A stretch of DNA of 64,000 bases from Cyanoderma ruficeps (taxonomy: Eukaryota > Chordata > Aves > Passeriformes > Timaliidae): positions 9,810,334-9,874,333 of the forward strand of contig VZDJ01007755.1 in the NCBI GenBank assembly GCA_008694505.1, written 5' to 3'. Made by a program: the position numbers and the translations under genes. This document shows, piece after piece, positions 37,486 through 49,025 of this stretch (the first letter of the stretch is position 1; every line of letters begins with the position of its first letter). The notes below the pieces were generated by a model that was not told where the DNA came from, did no database searches, and saw nothing but the letters and a program-made list of their open reading frames with translations.

Positions 37486-38200
37486 TAAGATTCTAACCAG
37501 GTGTTAACCTCTATCAATTTCTCCAGCCATCTAAGGTCCCTCTGGGTGGTGGGCTGGCCATCTGGGCCCCTGACTACTGACAGTTTTGTATCATCTTCAA
37601 ACTTGGTAAGGGCGCACTCTATCCTATCATCCAGGTCATAAATTAAGAGGTTAAATTGTATTGAATCAAGTTTTCATTTCTGGGATGCCAAATCAGTGTC
37701 TGACCTCCAGCTGGATTTCATGACTTTGACCATAATCCTTTGAACCCAGAAGTTCAGGTAGTATTAAGTCCACATCACTGATCACTCATCTGTTCTACAC
37801 ATCCATCAGTGTTTCAGTGAAGATGTGAAAGCATTCAAAGCCTTGCTAAAATCAAGATGTATAAAATCAACTTCTCTTCCCTCACCCACCAAACAAGTAA
37901 TGTTTTTGTTGAAGGCTGTCAAGTTTGCCAGGCATAATAATTCTATTATCTATGTTAAATACACCTAATCAACTTCTTGTTAATATGCATTGGAACAGTT
38001 TCCAGGATTGTTTGCTTCATCATCTTCTGGAAGGCAAATGTGAGGCTGATTAGCCTGTAGATCCTTGGATCCTCCATCTTGCCTTTCTTGAAGATAAGAG
38101 GGACATTGGCTTTTTCCAGCTCCTCAGGAAGCTCTTCTGAACATCCTGGGCTTTCAAAGATAGTTGTATAGACCTCGAGAGATATTAGCACTTAGGGACC
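37486..38200 (-). mobile_element. CR1 LINE, reverse-transcriptase region, minus strand
   Basis: The minus-strand frame 37955-38191 encodes the start of the CR1 reverse-transcriptase domain (ANVPLIFKKGKMEDPRIYR, then L-I-S-L-T). Further downstream on the minus strand, near 37590, a degenerate catalytic box reads FEDDTKL where CR1 has FADDTKL; the flanking ECALTK and the QRDLRWLEK block follow the family order. Several stops and frameshifts lie between these blocks, so the copy is dead. The 5' end (about 38200) is approximate; possible further CR1 sequence up to about 38400 is too diverged to call. Confidence 0.92.
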
Positions 38201-41200
38201 CTTACCACTGACTTGTATGTGTTTGGTTTGTTTAAACATTCCCTAGTCTGATATTTTTCCATTTCATTGCTCTGGATGGCCTAACAGGTGTCTCCAACAC
38301 AGGATTTCTTAACTATTTCAGATGCCTCTTCTGTGAAGACTAACTTAGGTCTAGCCATCTCTGACCCTCATTCAATATTATGTCATTTTAAGTTGTTATT
38401 TTTGAGACAAAAAATTATCCCAGATTGTTTAACTTAGTATTTCCAGCAAATTTTGAGCTCCTTTGCCTGGATTAAAGATAATTATGGTATACATAGCATT
38501 CGCATCATTAGAATCCTCTGCCTAGTTTCCCAGTTTTAAAACAATATGATATAAGTCACCATCTGCTCGTCCTTCAACTTACTTTATGGCTTCTTTGTTA
38601 CTTGTTAAGTATTGTGGTTTTTAATCTTTTTGAGCTGTACCATTAATCAACCAACTGGTGTGGAAAAAACAGCTTTTATTTCCTTCTAAAGCAGATTGCA
38701 TCTTTTGAAATATTACGGTTTGCGTGGTTTTTGTCATTTTAGCAGATTCTTCGTCTTTGTGTCTATGATACTGCTCTATTTTGCTTCTCCAACTGAAGCG
38801 AAACCCTAAAAAACCCTTGTGTAGGCTGAGAAGTGATAAACAAAAAGAAGATTTCTTATTGAAAAGTCCATATCAGTGTGTGAGGCAGAGACACTGTTTT
38901 TTATGACATAGAATAATTAATATTGTAAATCAGAATTTATTCCCATTATGCACTTTACAAAGAATGGCAAGGAGGATATTGCTGTGTCTGATTTTAATCA
39001 GACTATAAATCTTTATTTATGTGATGAATATAAAAGTTATGTTAATTCTTAACAAGAATTACCAGCAGAAATGCTTTTTTTTTTCAAGTGATGCTATAAA
39101 TCTTTTCATACTTGTGGGATTTTAAACTGAAGAAGGTATGAAAAAGGCAAGTTATCACCAGGATATAAATGCCAAACTCTCTCTAATGCAAAGGTCATTT
39201 CAATTTCTAGTATTTTCCTAGTTAACACAGTGTTTCCTAGGAATACTAACTGGCTAGTAACAAGAGAGAGATTTTAGTCTCTGCTTTTCCCTTTCAATAG
39301 GCAATACTAAGTTTTTATACATGTTTCAGGTAGTTCAAATTAATTTTCTAGATCAGGTACTGCCACAATCACTGACAGGATTGATGCTCAGAACCTTAGA
39401 GAAGAGTCTCATTACACTTGATATGTTGCTGTTAAGGAACTGCTCCTACACAAAATTAGGGTCTTTTGTTTGTGACACCATAATTAGCAGTAATTCATTT
39501 TATAGGATAGCTTTTATAGGGGAAGAATTATAAATAGCTCTTCTCCAATGAGTTAAGTCTTTACATATTATCTGAATCTTTCTCTACTGTTTTTTGTTCT
39601 TAGACATATGAAACCTCCACTAAAGTATATAAATCCAATCTCAGCCATTAACTCTGTAAAGGTTTTATTACAGATTCCTAAGGCTTTGAATGTGATTACT
39701 AGATGGTGTCCATTGCACATTGGCAGAGAAAAAAACCTAAATAATAACTGTACATTGATACCCTGAGTAAGAAATGCAGAGGATTTCTCTACTGTTCCTG
39801 AAATCAAATTCCAGGAAATTCAGATTAAAAGGACTCAACATTTAAAAGTATTTCACTGTTGCCAAGGCATGACAATCTGCATGTTAGGAACATCCAATAA
39901 CCCTAGCATCAAAGATCATCGTAAGGGAAAATTGATAGAAACTTAAAGTAGTTTAAAAAAATCACATTAAGTATTCCAGCACCATATCCAGTAAAGTGTT
40001 TTATTGCTTTGTTTGTGAAACCATATTTAGCAGACAGGTACTGACATATGCTGGTTACCTGTCGGTGCAGTCAGTAAGCATAACTTCAAATTGTTTAAAT
40101 GAATCTTTCAAGATAGATTGAAGACACCAATAAGTTGGATGCACTGTTTATTTGCAGAAAAATGATTTTTTAAAAATACTTAGAAGAAATGTCTTTGAAA
40201 ACTGTTTACTTACACATGGTGGATTCAATCAGCTCCCATATTTTCAGAAAGTAATTTTGCTAATATGAACATTTTAAAAGCTATGAGATTAAAGGAATAT
40301 TCAGTTTCATATACATTGACAAAACGTTGCAGTGTTTTAAAATGAACATCTAGCCCCAAATAAGCACCCAGTGCATGGAGACAAAAAGGAAAAAAACCCA
40401 AACCAGTAGTAAATTTAATGTAGGTGTTATGACATACATTATATGCATGACAGGGAAGATTAACAGCACAGATTCTGTTTCAGTCATTCTGTCTGTCTTC
40501 TGAGAATTATAGAGGAGACTTTAATTTTTCAGCCCTATAAATCATGGTGGGTCATTTTGTTCTACACCATTAAGACTTGGAGAAGTAGGTTTAGAGTTCT
40601 TTTGCTTTTAATTCATTATTATGGCTGTAAACATGTGCACTTATTTCTGTGCATATTTACTTCTTAATATTAGCATATAAATGAGTGTGAATGTTCTATT
40701 CAATGAGGTAATTTATAACTTATTGGTTGCTGGGGGGAATGAAGCTTGTGGCTACAAGGAGAAAGCGTGTAGTATGGGAGAGCTGTGGTCTCCTTATTTG
40801 CTGTTCTCCACTGTGATTATTTATTCCTTCTTTAATCTGCTTGTTCATCTTGCGCTCTTTAAAAAGCTTCTTCTTGCAGAATGAGCTTTTTTATGACATG
40901 CCAAACTTGGTCTACTACAAAAGGGAAAACATTTTTCAAAGCTTCCAATCTGCAAACTGTTCAGCCCAGCTGCAGCCAACCATATTGCCTTTATGCTTGT
41001 ACTTCCCTATTTATTTTCTGTGACTTTCTTATACAAGCAGGATTAGTCATTAGATTTAAGATGAGCTGAGAGTCTTTATTACATTTGAGGAGGACTGGCT
41101 TCAACCCTTTTAGTCCTCCATATTCCTTCCCCTGCCTTTATGATTCAAAGTCTTGTCTTCTGAATGTTTCTTTTGTTGATTTTTTATCAAGTTAATATAG

Positions 41201-44200
41201 GGAATATATTGGGGTATTTTTAATGTAGGAGAAAAAACACTTTTGTGTTTGTGGCTGATATAAATATGTGGTTCCTACATCTTAACAAGGAGTCAGAGTT
41301 CTCTTATCTAAGTAAAGCAGAAACAAAGCATCATTCTGCTCATATTTTTCCTTTTGAAAAAGCCTTAACACTGTTGTAAAAAGCTTCTTTTGGTTTTAGT
41401 GACTTTAAGGTGCTTAATACCTTAGAGTTCATATATGTATATACACTTTTTAATTATAGCTGCCATAAAATTGTGATACGAAGTTCACTTGAAAGCAAAG
41501 CAGAGGCACTAAAACCAGACAATGTTTTAATTTTAGTTCCATTAAGGTTTATTTCCCATATTTTATAGTGCAGTCCAAGGGCCAGTTTGTGAATGCCTGT
41601 ACAAAAAAAAAAAGATAAAATCAAATTTATCTAAGGTCACGTTCCTTGCATAAAATATGTGCAAGAAAAATAAGAGAAAGTCTTATATAGATAAATAATT
41701 CAATACTGATTATGTTAATACATTACTGCATATGATTAATGTAGTTGAGACACTTAAACTGTGTATGTTTTATTTCACATTTTATCTTCATAAAGACATA
41801 AAGACATGCTGTATTCAGTAACAGTTACGCAGTTTTTGCCTAAATATTGCAGTGCCTGGAATTCTTTGACTCGGCTACTTTGTAGAAAGATTTAGCCATT
41901 CAAACTGTCTCCTATGCTCTATCACAAAGGAAGAGAAGGATCAATTTCTTCTTACACAAAAGAAAAATGTTACACATATGCATGTAAAAATAAAAAATCC
42001 TGATTTTATTTTAGATAAAAAAAATAAATCCTGGGGTGAAGCATTGCTGTCCAATAGAATGTCTAAGTAATAAGCAACTTATTATGTTGAACATCAGGTT
42101 TTTGAATCATGTGCCTTTCCAAGTCTGTGTAGTGGAACTTATCAGAAGGATTATACAACTTGAATTATTTGTTTAATAAATTATTTTCTATCTACTTACT
42201 TATATATGTATATATTTAGAAGTTAACAAACTTTCTTCTGTTCTGGCAGGTAAGGCTACTTGGAATCTCCATGCAGTTCTGAAAAAGGAGCCAGATTTAT
42301 AATGAGACCTGATTGCACTTTTATAATGCAGATTCTAATTGCTTCCGTTAATTATTAGATTTGCCACTATGTTTTCAGGATGACTGAAGAACAGTTTAAT
42401 AAGAAGCCCACCAGGACTCAGAAAATGTAAACTCTTTACATATACCCTACACCACTGACTGTGCAAATGGCCCATGCCTTGTGCACTTCTTTCTTTCTCC
42501 TTGTCACTAAGGATTCGCTATTTTTTTGTGAGTTGATAAGATGATAAGTGAATGGAATACCCTAAGTAAAACCAAATGTTTTTATTATATTATTCTACAT
42601 CTATACTCTTTTACTGTTCGCTATAGGTGGTGAACTCTTCAAGATGTCACCTAGCACTAAAACCCATAAACATTATCAAATGGCAGCTCTCTATATCACA
42701 AATGTTGAAGCACGCAGTGCACATAGTGCTTTAAAACCCGTCATTTGCTACACAGTATGGTCTATAAAAATAAGATGGTTTATTTTTTGTAGGCATGGAA
42801 GGCAAATTTCGCAATTCATCAGATCGAACAGCCTTTCGGTTTCTTCTTTCTTGAACTGGATCCTTTTAGTCAGTAAGAGCTAATTATGACTGCCACCCAT
42901 TTTGAACATGGCATTAATGAGAGTAATCAAAAAAATCCATAAAGTCTATGATGTTTTTCCTTAATGATGTTGCTAAAGTGACCTTTTATTTCTCAAAATA
43001 AAATATTGTGGAAGTGGTAAAACTATGATTTATCATGTATTAAATAAACAATTTTGAGAATGAGACCTTTTATATATAGGCCTCCAAACCATTATATACA
43101 GAATGATCTACGAGCATAGTTTACCATGTTTCTTTTTTCTCAGTCCTTCAGAATGCTGTACAAACCTGACTTCTATGTGATTGATTATGTGTGGTGTTGC
43201 CTATTGAAACCTTACACATTGCTCATGGACCCCAGCAGGATCTGGAAAAGTATGAGTTGTCCTATCAGACTCTTGAGGAAGGTGAAGGTGAGAGTAATCT
43301 CACAGCTGAATGTGCAACCCCAAACTCACAGATGACCTTCTTATCTTTTAGGTGGATTTAACAAATATTATTCTTTTACTTTAAATATTATTCTTATAAT
43401 TTATTGCGACTTTTTTTTTCGTAACCTTTATTTATATTGTGGAGAATTTCGTTGCAAGGGAGATGAGAGGGAGGCACTGCCTAGAACAAATATCAGGAAG
43501 GTACCTCAAAACCTCAGGCAGAAAAAAAATATAGTCTGCAACTACTTAAAAACCTATATCCTTTTCTAAAATCCGTTTCCATCGATAGCAGAGATTTAAA
43601 TCTTCCTAACTCTTGCTTAGTGATTTTTGTCCTGTGTCCCATGCACACAGTGAGTAGCATTTGACTAACAACAACATATTTAAGTGTAAAGAGGGAGTTT
43701 GATATTCAAGTACTGAGGGCAGGTTGACCATTGGCTGCTTCAGCCTGATAAGTATGGGTGAGTATTTGTATTATCTATATAAATGTCGTGGAAAATCATT
43801 CTTTTTTTGTGTAGAAGCCTACCATATGTTAGACTAGAATGAACATCCAGAGGTCATTCCAAAGCTCAAGTCTAGGCTAAAAAAGGTTGCAGGTTTATTT
43901 GGTTTTAAATTCTTCATTTGTAATAGTTACTGTAACAGCATTTTGGGTTTTCATGTCCTTTATTGGTGGATAAATTTGTCCTGATCTTTGGTATGTCATA
44001 TTTTTAAATTTGTGAAACTGTCAGAGATATCTGAGATGTATCAATACATACATATTTCTCTTGCTGTATTTCCATGGCACTGTGTTTGCCATGGTAGCAC
44101 GTAATCATTTTTACAGGTAGCAATTGTAAAAGTCCTCCTGATACACCAAAATTCATAAAGATTCCCACCTCTGATTAATTTTTCACAATAGTAATGTTTT

Positions 44201-46989
44201 GTGGGATATATATTTAGATTAACTTATGGCTTAATTATTGAGAACTATGGTAATTTTTTATATTTAAATCAAGTGGGATACATTTTATTAATGGAATAAA
44301 GTTTTTAATTAATTTAATGCACTACTAGAAATTTTATCCTCAAATCTGCTGAGATAGAGGATAAGGGACCCTTAGAAACTTCTGATCTGGAATAAATATC
44401 AAGGGATATTAAGAGTTTAAACTATGGTCATTTGAGGAGAAAGAAAATTATCAGGTTTCTAACAGTGGTAGATCAAGAAGTTAGAGGTTATATGTCTAAA
44501 CACAAATTTGATTTGAAAACTAAAATCAAAATGCTGTAGGATGATGAAGCAATCAACCATCTTGATACATCTAACAAATGCAGCAAGAACATACAAATCA
44601 AATTCACGGGAGGTAGTCCAAAGTGTTCTCCCCTTCAACAGCTGCAGAGATTCCCTGTCTTGTGTAATTTACATCATGCTATTTTATGAGTGTTTAATTT
44701 TTGTTTTGTCAGCTTTAAGAGTCTCAAACAGTGAAATACCACTATTATGGCTCAATTATTCTCTCAAATTTACCAGGCACTTCTTTGTGATTTTGAGGAG
44801 ACTGGTCTCAGGTAATAATAAATCTTATAAATACTATGATGGCAATTTGATTAGAAAGACACTGTCATGAAATGTGTTACTGCTCTCATTTTCCTCTATC
44901 TTGTTTCAACTTGTCTTAGTAATTTGGTCACTCAAAAAAGTTACCATCAGTAATAATTGAGATAATTAATACACACACTGCCTTTCTTTGTCTGCTGATA
45001 AAGTCAGCCTACCCTTTCTTTTTCAACACTTCCCTTAAAATCTGAGAATCCCTTGCAAATGATGTTTTGTTCAGCATAGGATTTGGACTGGTTCAATATG
45101 AATTTTATATTATGAAATATATTCTATGATTTAATAGAAAGTGGTTTTGGGGTTCTTTTTAGTTTAGTTTTGTTTTGTTTTGTTTTATTTATGGATTGTC
45201 ATTCTAGTTGTGAAAATCAGTAAGTTCCTTTGTATATTTGAGGGCAACCTTACTACCACAAATTGGAAGATATGAGTGTGTGCCTAGCATGCTGCAAACC
45301 TACATCTTATGTGTTCCTCTCCTTAATATATATTATTACGTACTGGGGAAAACATTGCTTAATTCAGTAAAAAAAAATAGTCCCTAAAAATGTTGTGTGA
45401 ATAGGGCCTGTGTACATTTAACAACAAACTTTTAAACTCAGTAGCATCAATAATGAAATCACAATGCAAAAGAAGGTACAGACATAGTCTTTAACTCTGT
45501 CTCTTAACTTGATGGATCTTCCACAAACTCTTTTGAGTTTCTCAAGAGTTAATATTAAACAGAATTAGGATTTCTTAGAATTTGCTTGCTTATGGGGATC
45601 AATATTCAATCTGAATTTTTGTTAGTGTTTACTGATTCTACTTCTGGTGTCAATATGGAAAATATAAAAGGAACAGAAGAATTAAAAATGGAATCATCAG
45701 AGTCAGCTGTTACAAAATTAGTTAGTGGTCAGAAAATTAAATCTCTGTTAAATTGTATTAAAATAGCTATTTTTGTGTGTGGGGAGCAGCAATTTTGATG
45801 GCTAAAGTCACATAAAATGAGTTTGCATCTGTCTTCAGATCCTTATATTATTATACCAGATAGACAGACAGGTACTGCTTTGCAAGTAAACAACGTTTGA
45901 TGTAAATGTCAAATTGCTAACCGAGTCATCTAATAGAACTCCTACAGTCATAAAATCAAGTTATGACATGTTTCTAACATAGTTGAAAATAGGCATGGTT
46001 CTGTTGAAAAATCTAAAGATAGCAACACATAAATTTATCAGATAATTCAGAACTGGAATTTTTAGGAGATGTATACCTGGAAAATTTTCCCTGAAAAACA
46101 AAATTTGACATTAAAGGCAAGTTGGAAAGGTGTTTTACACTCAACATTGATTAATAAGCAAACTCTAGTTGTTCCCTTCTCAAAACTCACAGGGGTAAAA
46201 GAAGGGGATGCAATATGGACAAATGTGTATTACACAATAAAAAAATAACAGTGGTGTTAATTACTGTAGAGTAAAAGGCGATATTGCTGTTATTTGTACT
46301 AAAGTTATATCAGTTATTTTCTGAGTCAATAAATAGGTCTTGGCATACTACATATTGAAGTGTATAAACTGTATCTTCTTTCTCTTCTCAAGTGAAAGGG
46401 TTTTGTATTTTACAAGACAGACTTCAGGAAAAGATTATCCTTAATTGCTTCTTCATAACTTATATGTTAGAAAACAGATTCATTTTTGTTTCATTCAAAG
46501 ATCACTGCTATGATAAAGTTCCAAACATGAGACATTTTTGTAGTAGGCTGTAAGGGACTGGGTTGTACTGGACACTTTTCTGAATGTGCTTTAATAATTT
46601 CACCATGTGTGCTGATCTCTTTATTCATGCAATGAATGAATAAAATTTAACAATGAATAAAATTAACAATGACTTAATGACTAAGGGAATCAAAGGAAAA
46701 TCGTCAAATGCTTCTCATGGCTTTGGTTTGCACTGCTTTGTGCTTTTATTTCATGTGATTTGCTCTTGGATGTCCTCCGAGCTACATTGCTTATGGTTTA
46801 ATGATGAGTTTCCATGGTATACAGATATGTGTGAAGAAAGTATTTCATAGTCTCTAAGATATATGTATAATTCAATTTAGGCTGCTCGGGTTTTCAAAAT
46901 ACATTAAAGAGGGTTTTCCCTTCAAAGTGTCTCAAGGAAATGAGCAGGTAAAAAGGAACAATTTCACACTAACTAAATAACAACTGAAA
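38201..46989. other. Unique AT-rich DNA, no gene seen
   Basis: No interspersed repeat or coding gene was recognised. Open frames of 60-109 codons (for example 44541-44870 +, 42644-42883 +, 40681-40884 +, 39568-39807 -) lack motifs. Small direct duplications occur at 43362-43398 (AAATATTATTCTT twice) and 46632-46668 (CAATGAATAAAAT-like). Confidence 0.55.
45168..45189. repeat. (TTTTG)n microsatellite
   Basis: About four TTTTG units ending in TTTTATTT. It is a short pentanucleotide repeat. Confidence 0.8.
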
Positions 46990-47185
46990 ATCACGCCCCG
47001 CCCCACCAAAAAAACCCCCAACCAACCACCAAAAAAAAAAAAACCAACAAACCCCACCAAAAAAATCAAACAAGCCCCCCTCAAAAAAACAACAAAAAAA
47101 CCCTCCAAAAAACCCAAAACCAACAAAAAAACCCCAACCCCCTTTCCAAAAAAACCTCAATAAAGGAAACAACAAAACAAAACAA
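46990..47185. repeat. C/A-only low-complexity tract (CCCCAAAAAA-like)
   Basis: Nearly 200 bases made almost only of C and A on the plus strand, as alternating runs of three to six C and up to thirteen A. It tails off into AACAAAACAAAACAAGG. The complementary strand therefore carries repeated G3-G6 runs separated by T-rich loops, with G-quadruplex potential. The two 60-codon minus-strand frames here are rich in F, G, V and W and are composition artefacts. Confidence 0.85.
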
Positions 47186-48181
47186 GGAAAGCAAAGACTA
47201 GGAACATTTTTTCTGCATTCTCAGGGGAAAAAAGTCGCTAGTACATTGCCTTACACTTGTGCTTTTTAAATTATATGTAAATGATCTGTAAGTGGGTGAG
47301 GAGTAAGGTGACAAATTATTAAGTCATATGGTTTCTGAAAGATAACTGAATCTGGAATGGCTCCTGTGTGAACAACAGCTCTGTAGGCTAGGCTGTAACT
47401 ATGCTGGAGGGCTTCTTGCAACAGGATGAATGGGTGTTTAATATTTTTCCAGGCACCACAGAGTAGTTGGATATGTTCATGGTAATGAAAACAAGCCAGG
47501 CTGTGAAATACAAATCTCTGTGTTAGGAAGTTTCTGAGCTGCAAATTATAGGAGTTTGTAATCTGGAGTAGTAACTTCACAGTTCCTTTTTTCCAAACAA
47601 GGTCTACTACCCATCGTTTGCTACAAAGCACAAAGTATGATGGATATTTAGTCTGACTCAGCCAGAAACTCTTGTATACTTCTTTGGATGTCAGAGAAAT
47701 GGTGATATCAAATGACCACTCAGGTTTTTAGACATTTCTTGTTGCATTTTCTGTAGTGCTTTTTACCTGCATTTTTTTCAAAATGTTTGTAGATGAACTT
47801 TAGATAGATTTGGTATATCCTCAAAAAATCCTCCTTAAAAAAAAAAACGCAAAGGCTACTTTTATCACATTTAATTTTTACATTGTACTGCACAGTTATG
47901 CTCCTTTGTTATTAAGAGGGAGCTAAAAGAGAGAGAGAATGTGTTTTGACAGATTTCACATATTTACTATTTGTTTTATCTCTTAGGGTGTTGAGTTTCT
48001 CCTACAGATTATAGAAATATCTAAGAATGACTTAATTTCTGTTAGTCCAGGTATCTTAGATTCAGAAATAATTTTCTCTGTCCCTTGCATGCAGTTTCCT
48101 CAATCTCAGCAAAGCAGAAACCTGCTGTGTTCCAAACCTTATCAGTTACGTTTACTCCATAACAAATGCATTGCTTTCTCC

Positions 48182-48275
48182 AAAAAAAACCCACAAAACC
48201 CCAAAAACAAATAAAACAAAGTTTTCTGGAACTTTTGCTTGGCTTGTGGTTTGTTTGTTTGGGGGTTTTTTGTGT
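48182..48275. repeat. Imperfect inverted repeat, C/A arm and G/T arm
   Basis: The left arm (48182-48221) is a C/A-rich sequence and the right arm (48240-48275) is its approximate reverse complement, G/T-rich, with about 18 bases between. Both arms share the order TTGTTT(A/G)TTTGTTT then GGGG then TTTTGTG when read on one strand. It could extrude a hairpin of about 30 imperfect base pairs, or simply be two independent low-complexity tracts of opposite strand bias. Confidence 0.6.
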
Positions 48276-48416
48276 CAACGCTTTGAGTTGATTCCCTTAG
48301 CTGGTATCAAAATTGCTGATTATTACATTGCACTGAGGTTTTACTGCTATGTGCAAAACAGATATGAGTCCTCCAGAAAGACAGGGAATTTGTTTCAGGA
48401 AAATAATGAAATAGCA

Positions 48417-48471
48417 ATAAAATAAAATAAAATAAAATNNNNNNNNNNTAAAATAAAATAAAATAAAATAA
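48417..48471. repeat. (TAAAA)n microsatellite containing a run of Ns
   Basis: AAAAT pentamers run on both sides of a short run of about ten Ns near 48439-48449. The repeat length is evidently unresolved in the assembly, so the true array may be much longer. Confidence 0.9.
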
Positions 48472-49009
48472 TGAAACATGCTGGCTATGGCCTATCATCA
48501 ATAACCTAATCTGAATTACTGAAATTGGGTCATAAAGATTCTTTACCATCCCCATGAGAATTCCTCTGGGTCTTTTATGCCAGAGGTTCATTATCTATCA
48601 ATAGGAGATTTTGAAGTTTCCTTATTTTTCTCAGACATGCTGCTGTTTAAGAACGTAGAAGTGTAATTTTTCGCAAAAAAAATTGAAATTTTTTAAAGAA
48701 AGAAATTGTTCAAATTGTGAAATTTTTTTGCAGTAGCACAAGACAGAGAAACAAGTTATAGCTATTTTGATTCATCCATTCTTTGTGTCATCCAGCAGGT
48801 TTGACATGCAATATAACTCCATAAGAAATTTGCTTCCACAGTAAGAATTTGTTTTATCTTTGCTCAGAGAAATTGCAAGTTGTTTCTGGTTACTTCCTGT
48901 ATCTTTCTAGAACGTGAAGAGTGATACTTTAATAGGATTGTCAAAATACTATTTTTCTCTTAGGAGTCACTGCTTATCTGCAACCATTCAGATGGTGGGT
49001 TTGGGTTTT

Positions 49010-49025
49010 TGTGTGTGTGTGTGTA
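49010..49025. repeat. (GT)n microsatellite in a G/T-rich stretch
   Basis: About eight GT units within a G/T-rich region (48994-49070) that also has several G3-G5 runs. Confidence 0.85.

Noticed and set aside
43126..43335. Frame of 69 codons preceded by a TTTCTTTTTTCTCAG acceptor-like motif
   Set aside because: A pyrimidine tract with CAG is common in AT-rich DNA and the predicted peptide has no known similarity.
46932..47175. Minus-strand frames rich in F, G, V and W
   Set aside because: They are translations of a low-complexity C/A tract, so the apparent hydrophobic protein is a composition artefact.
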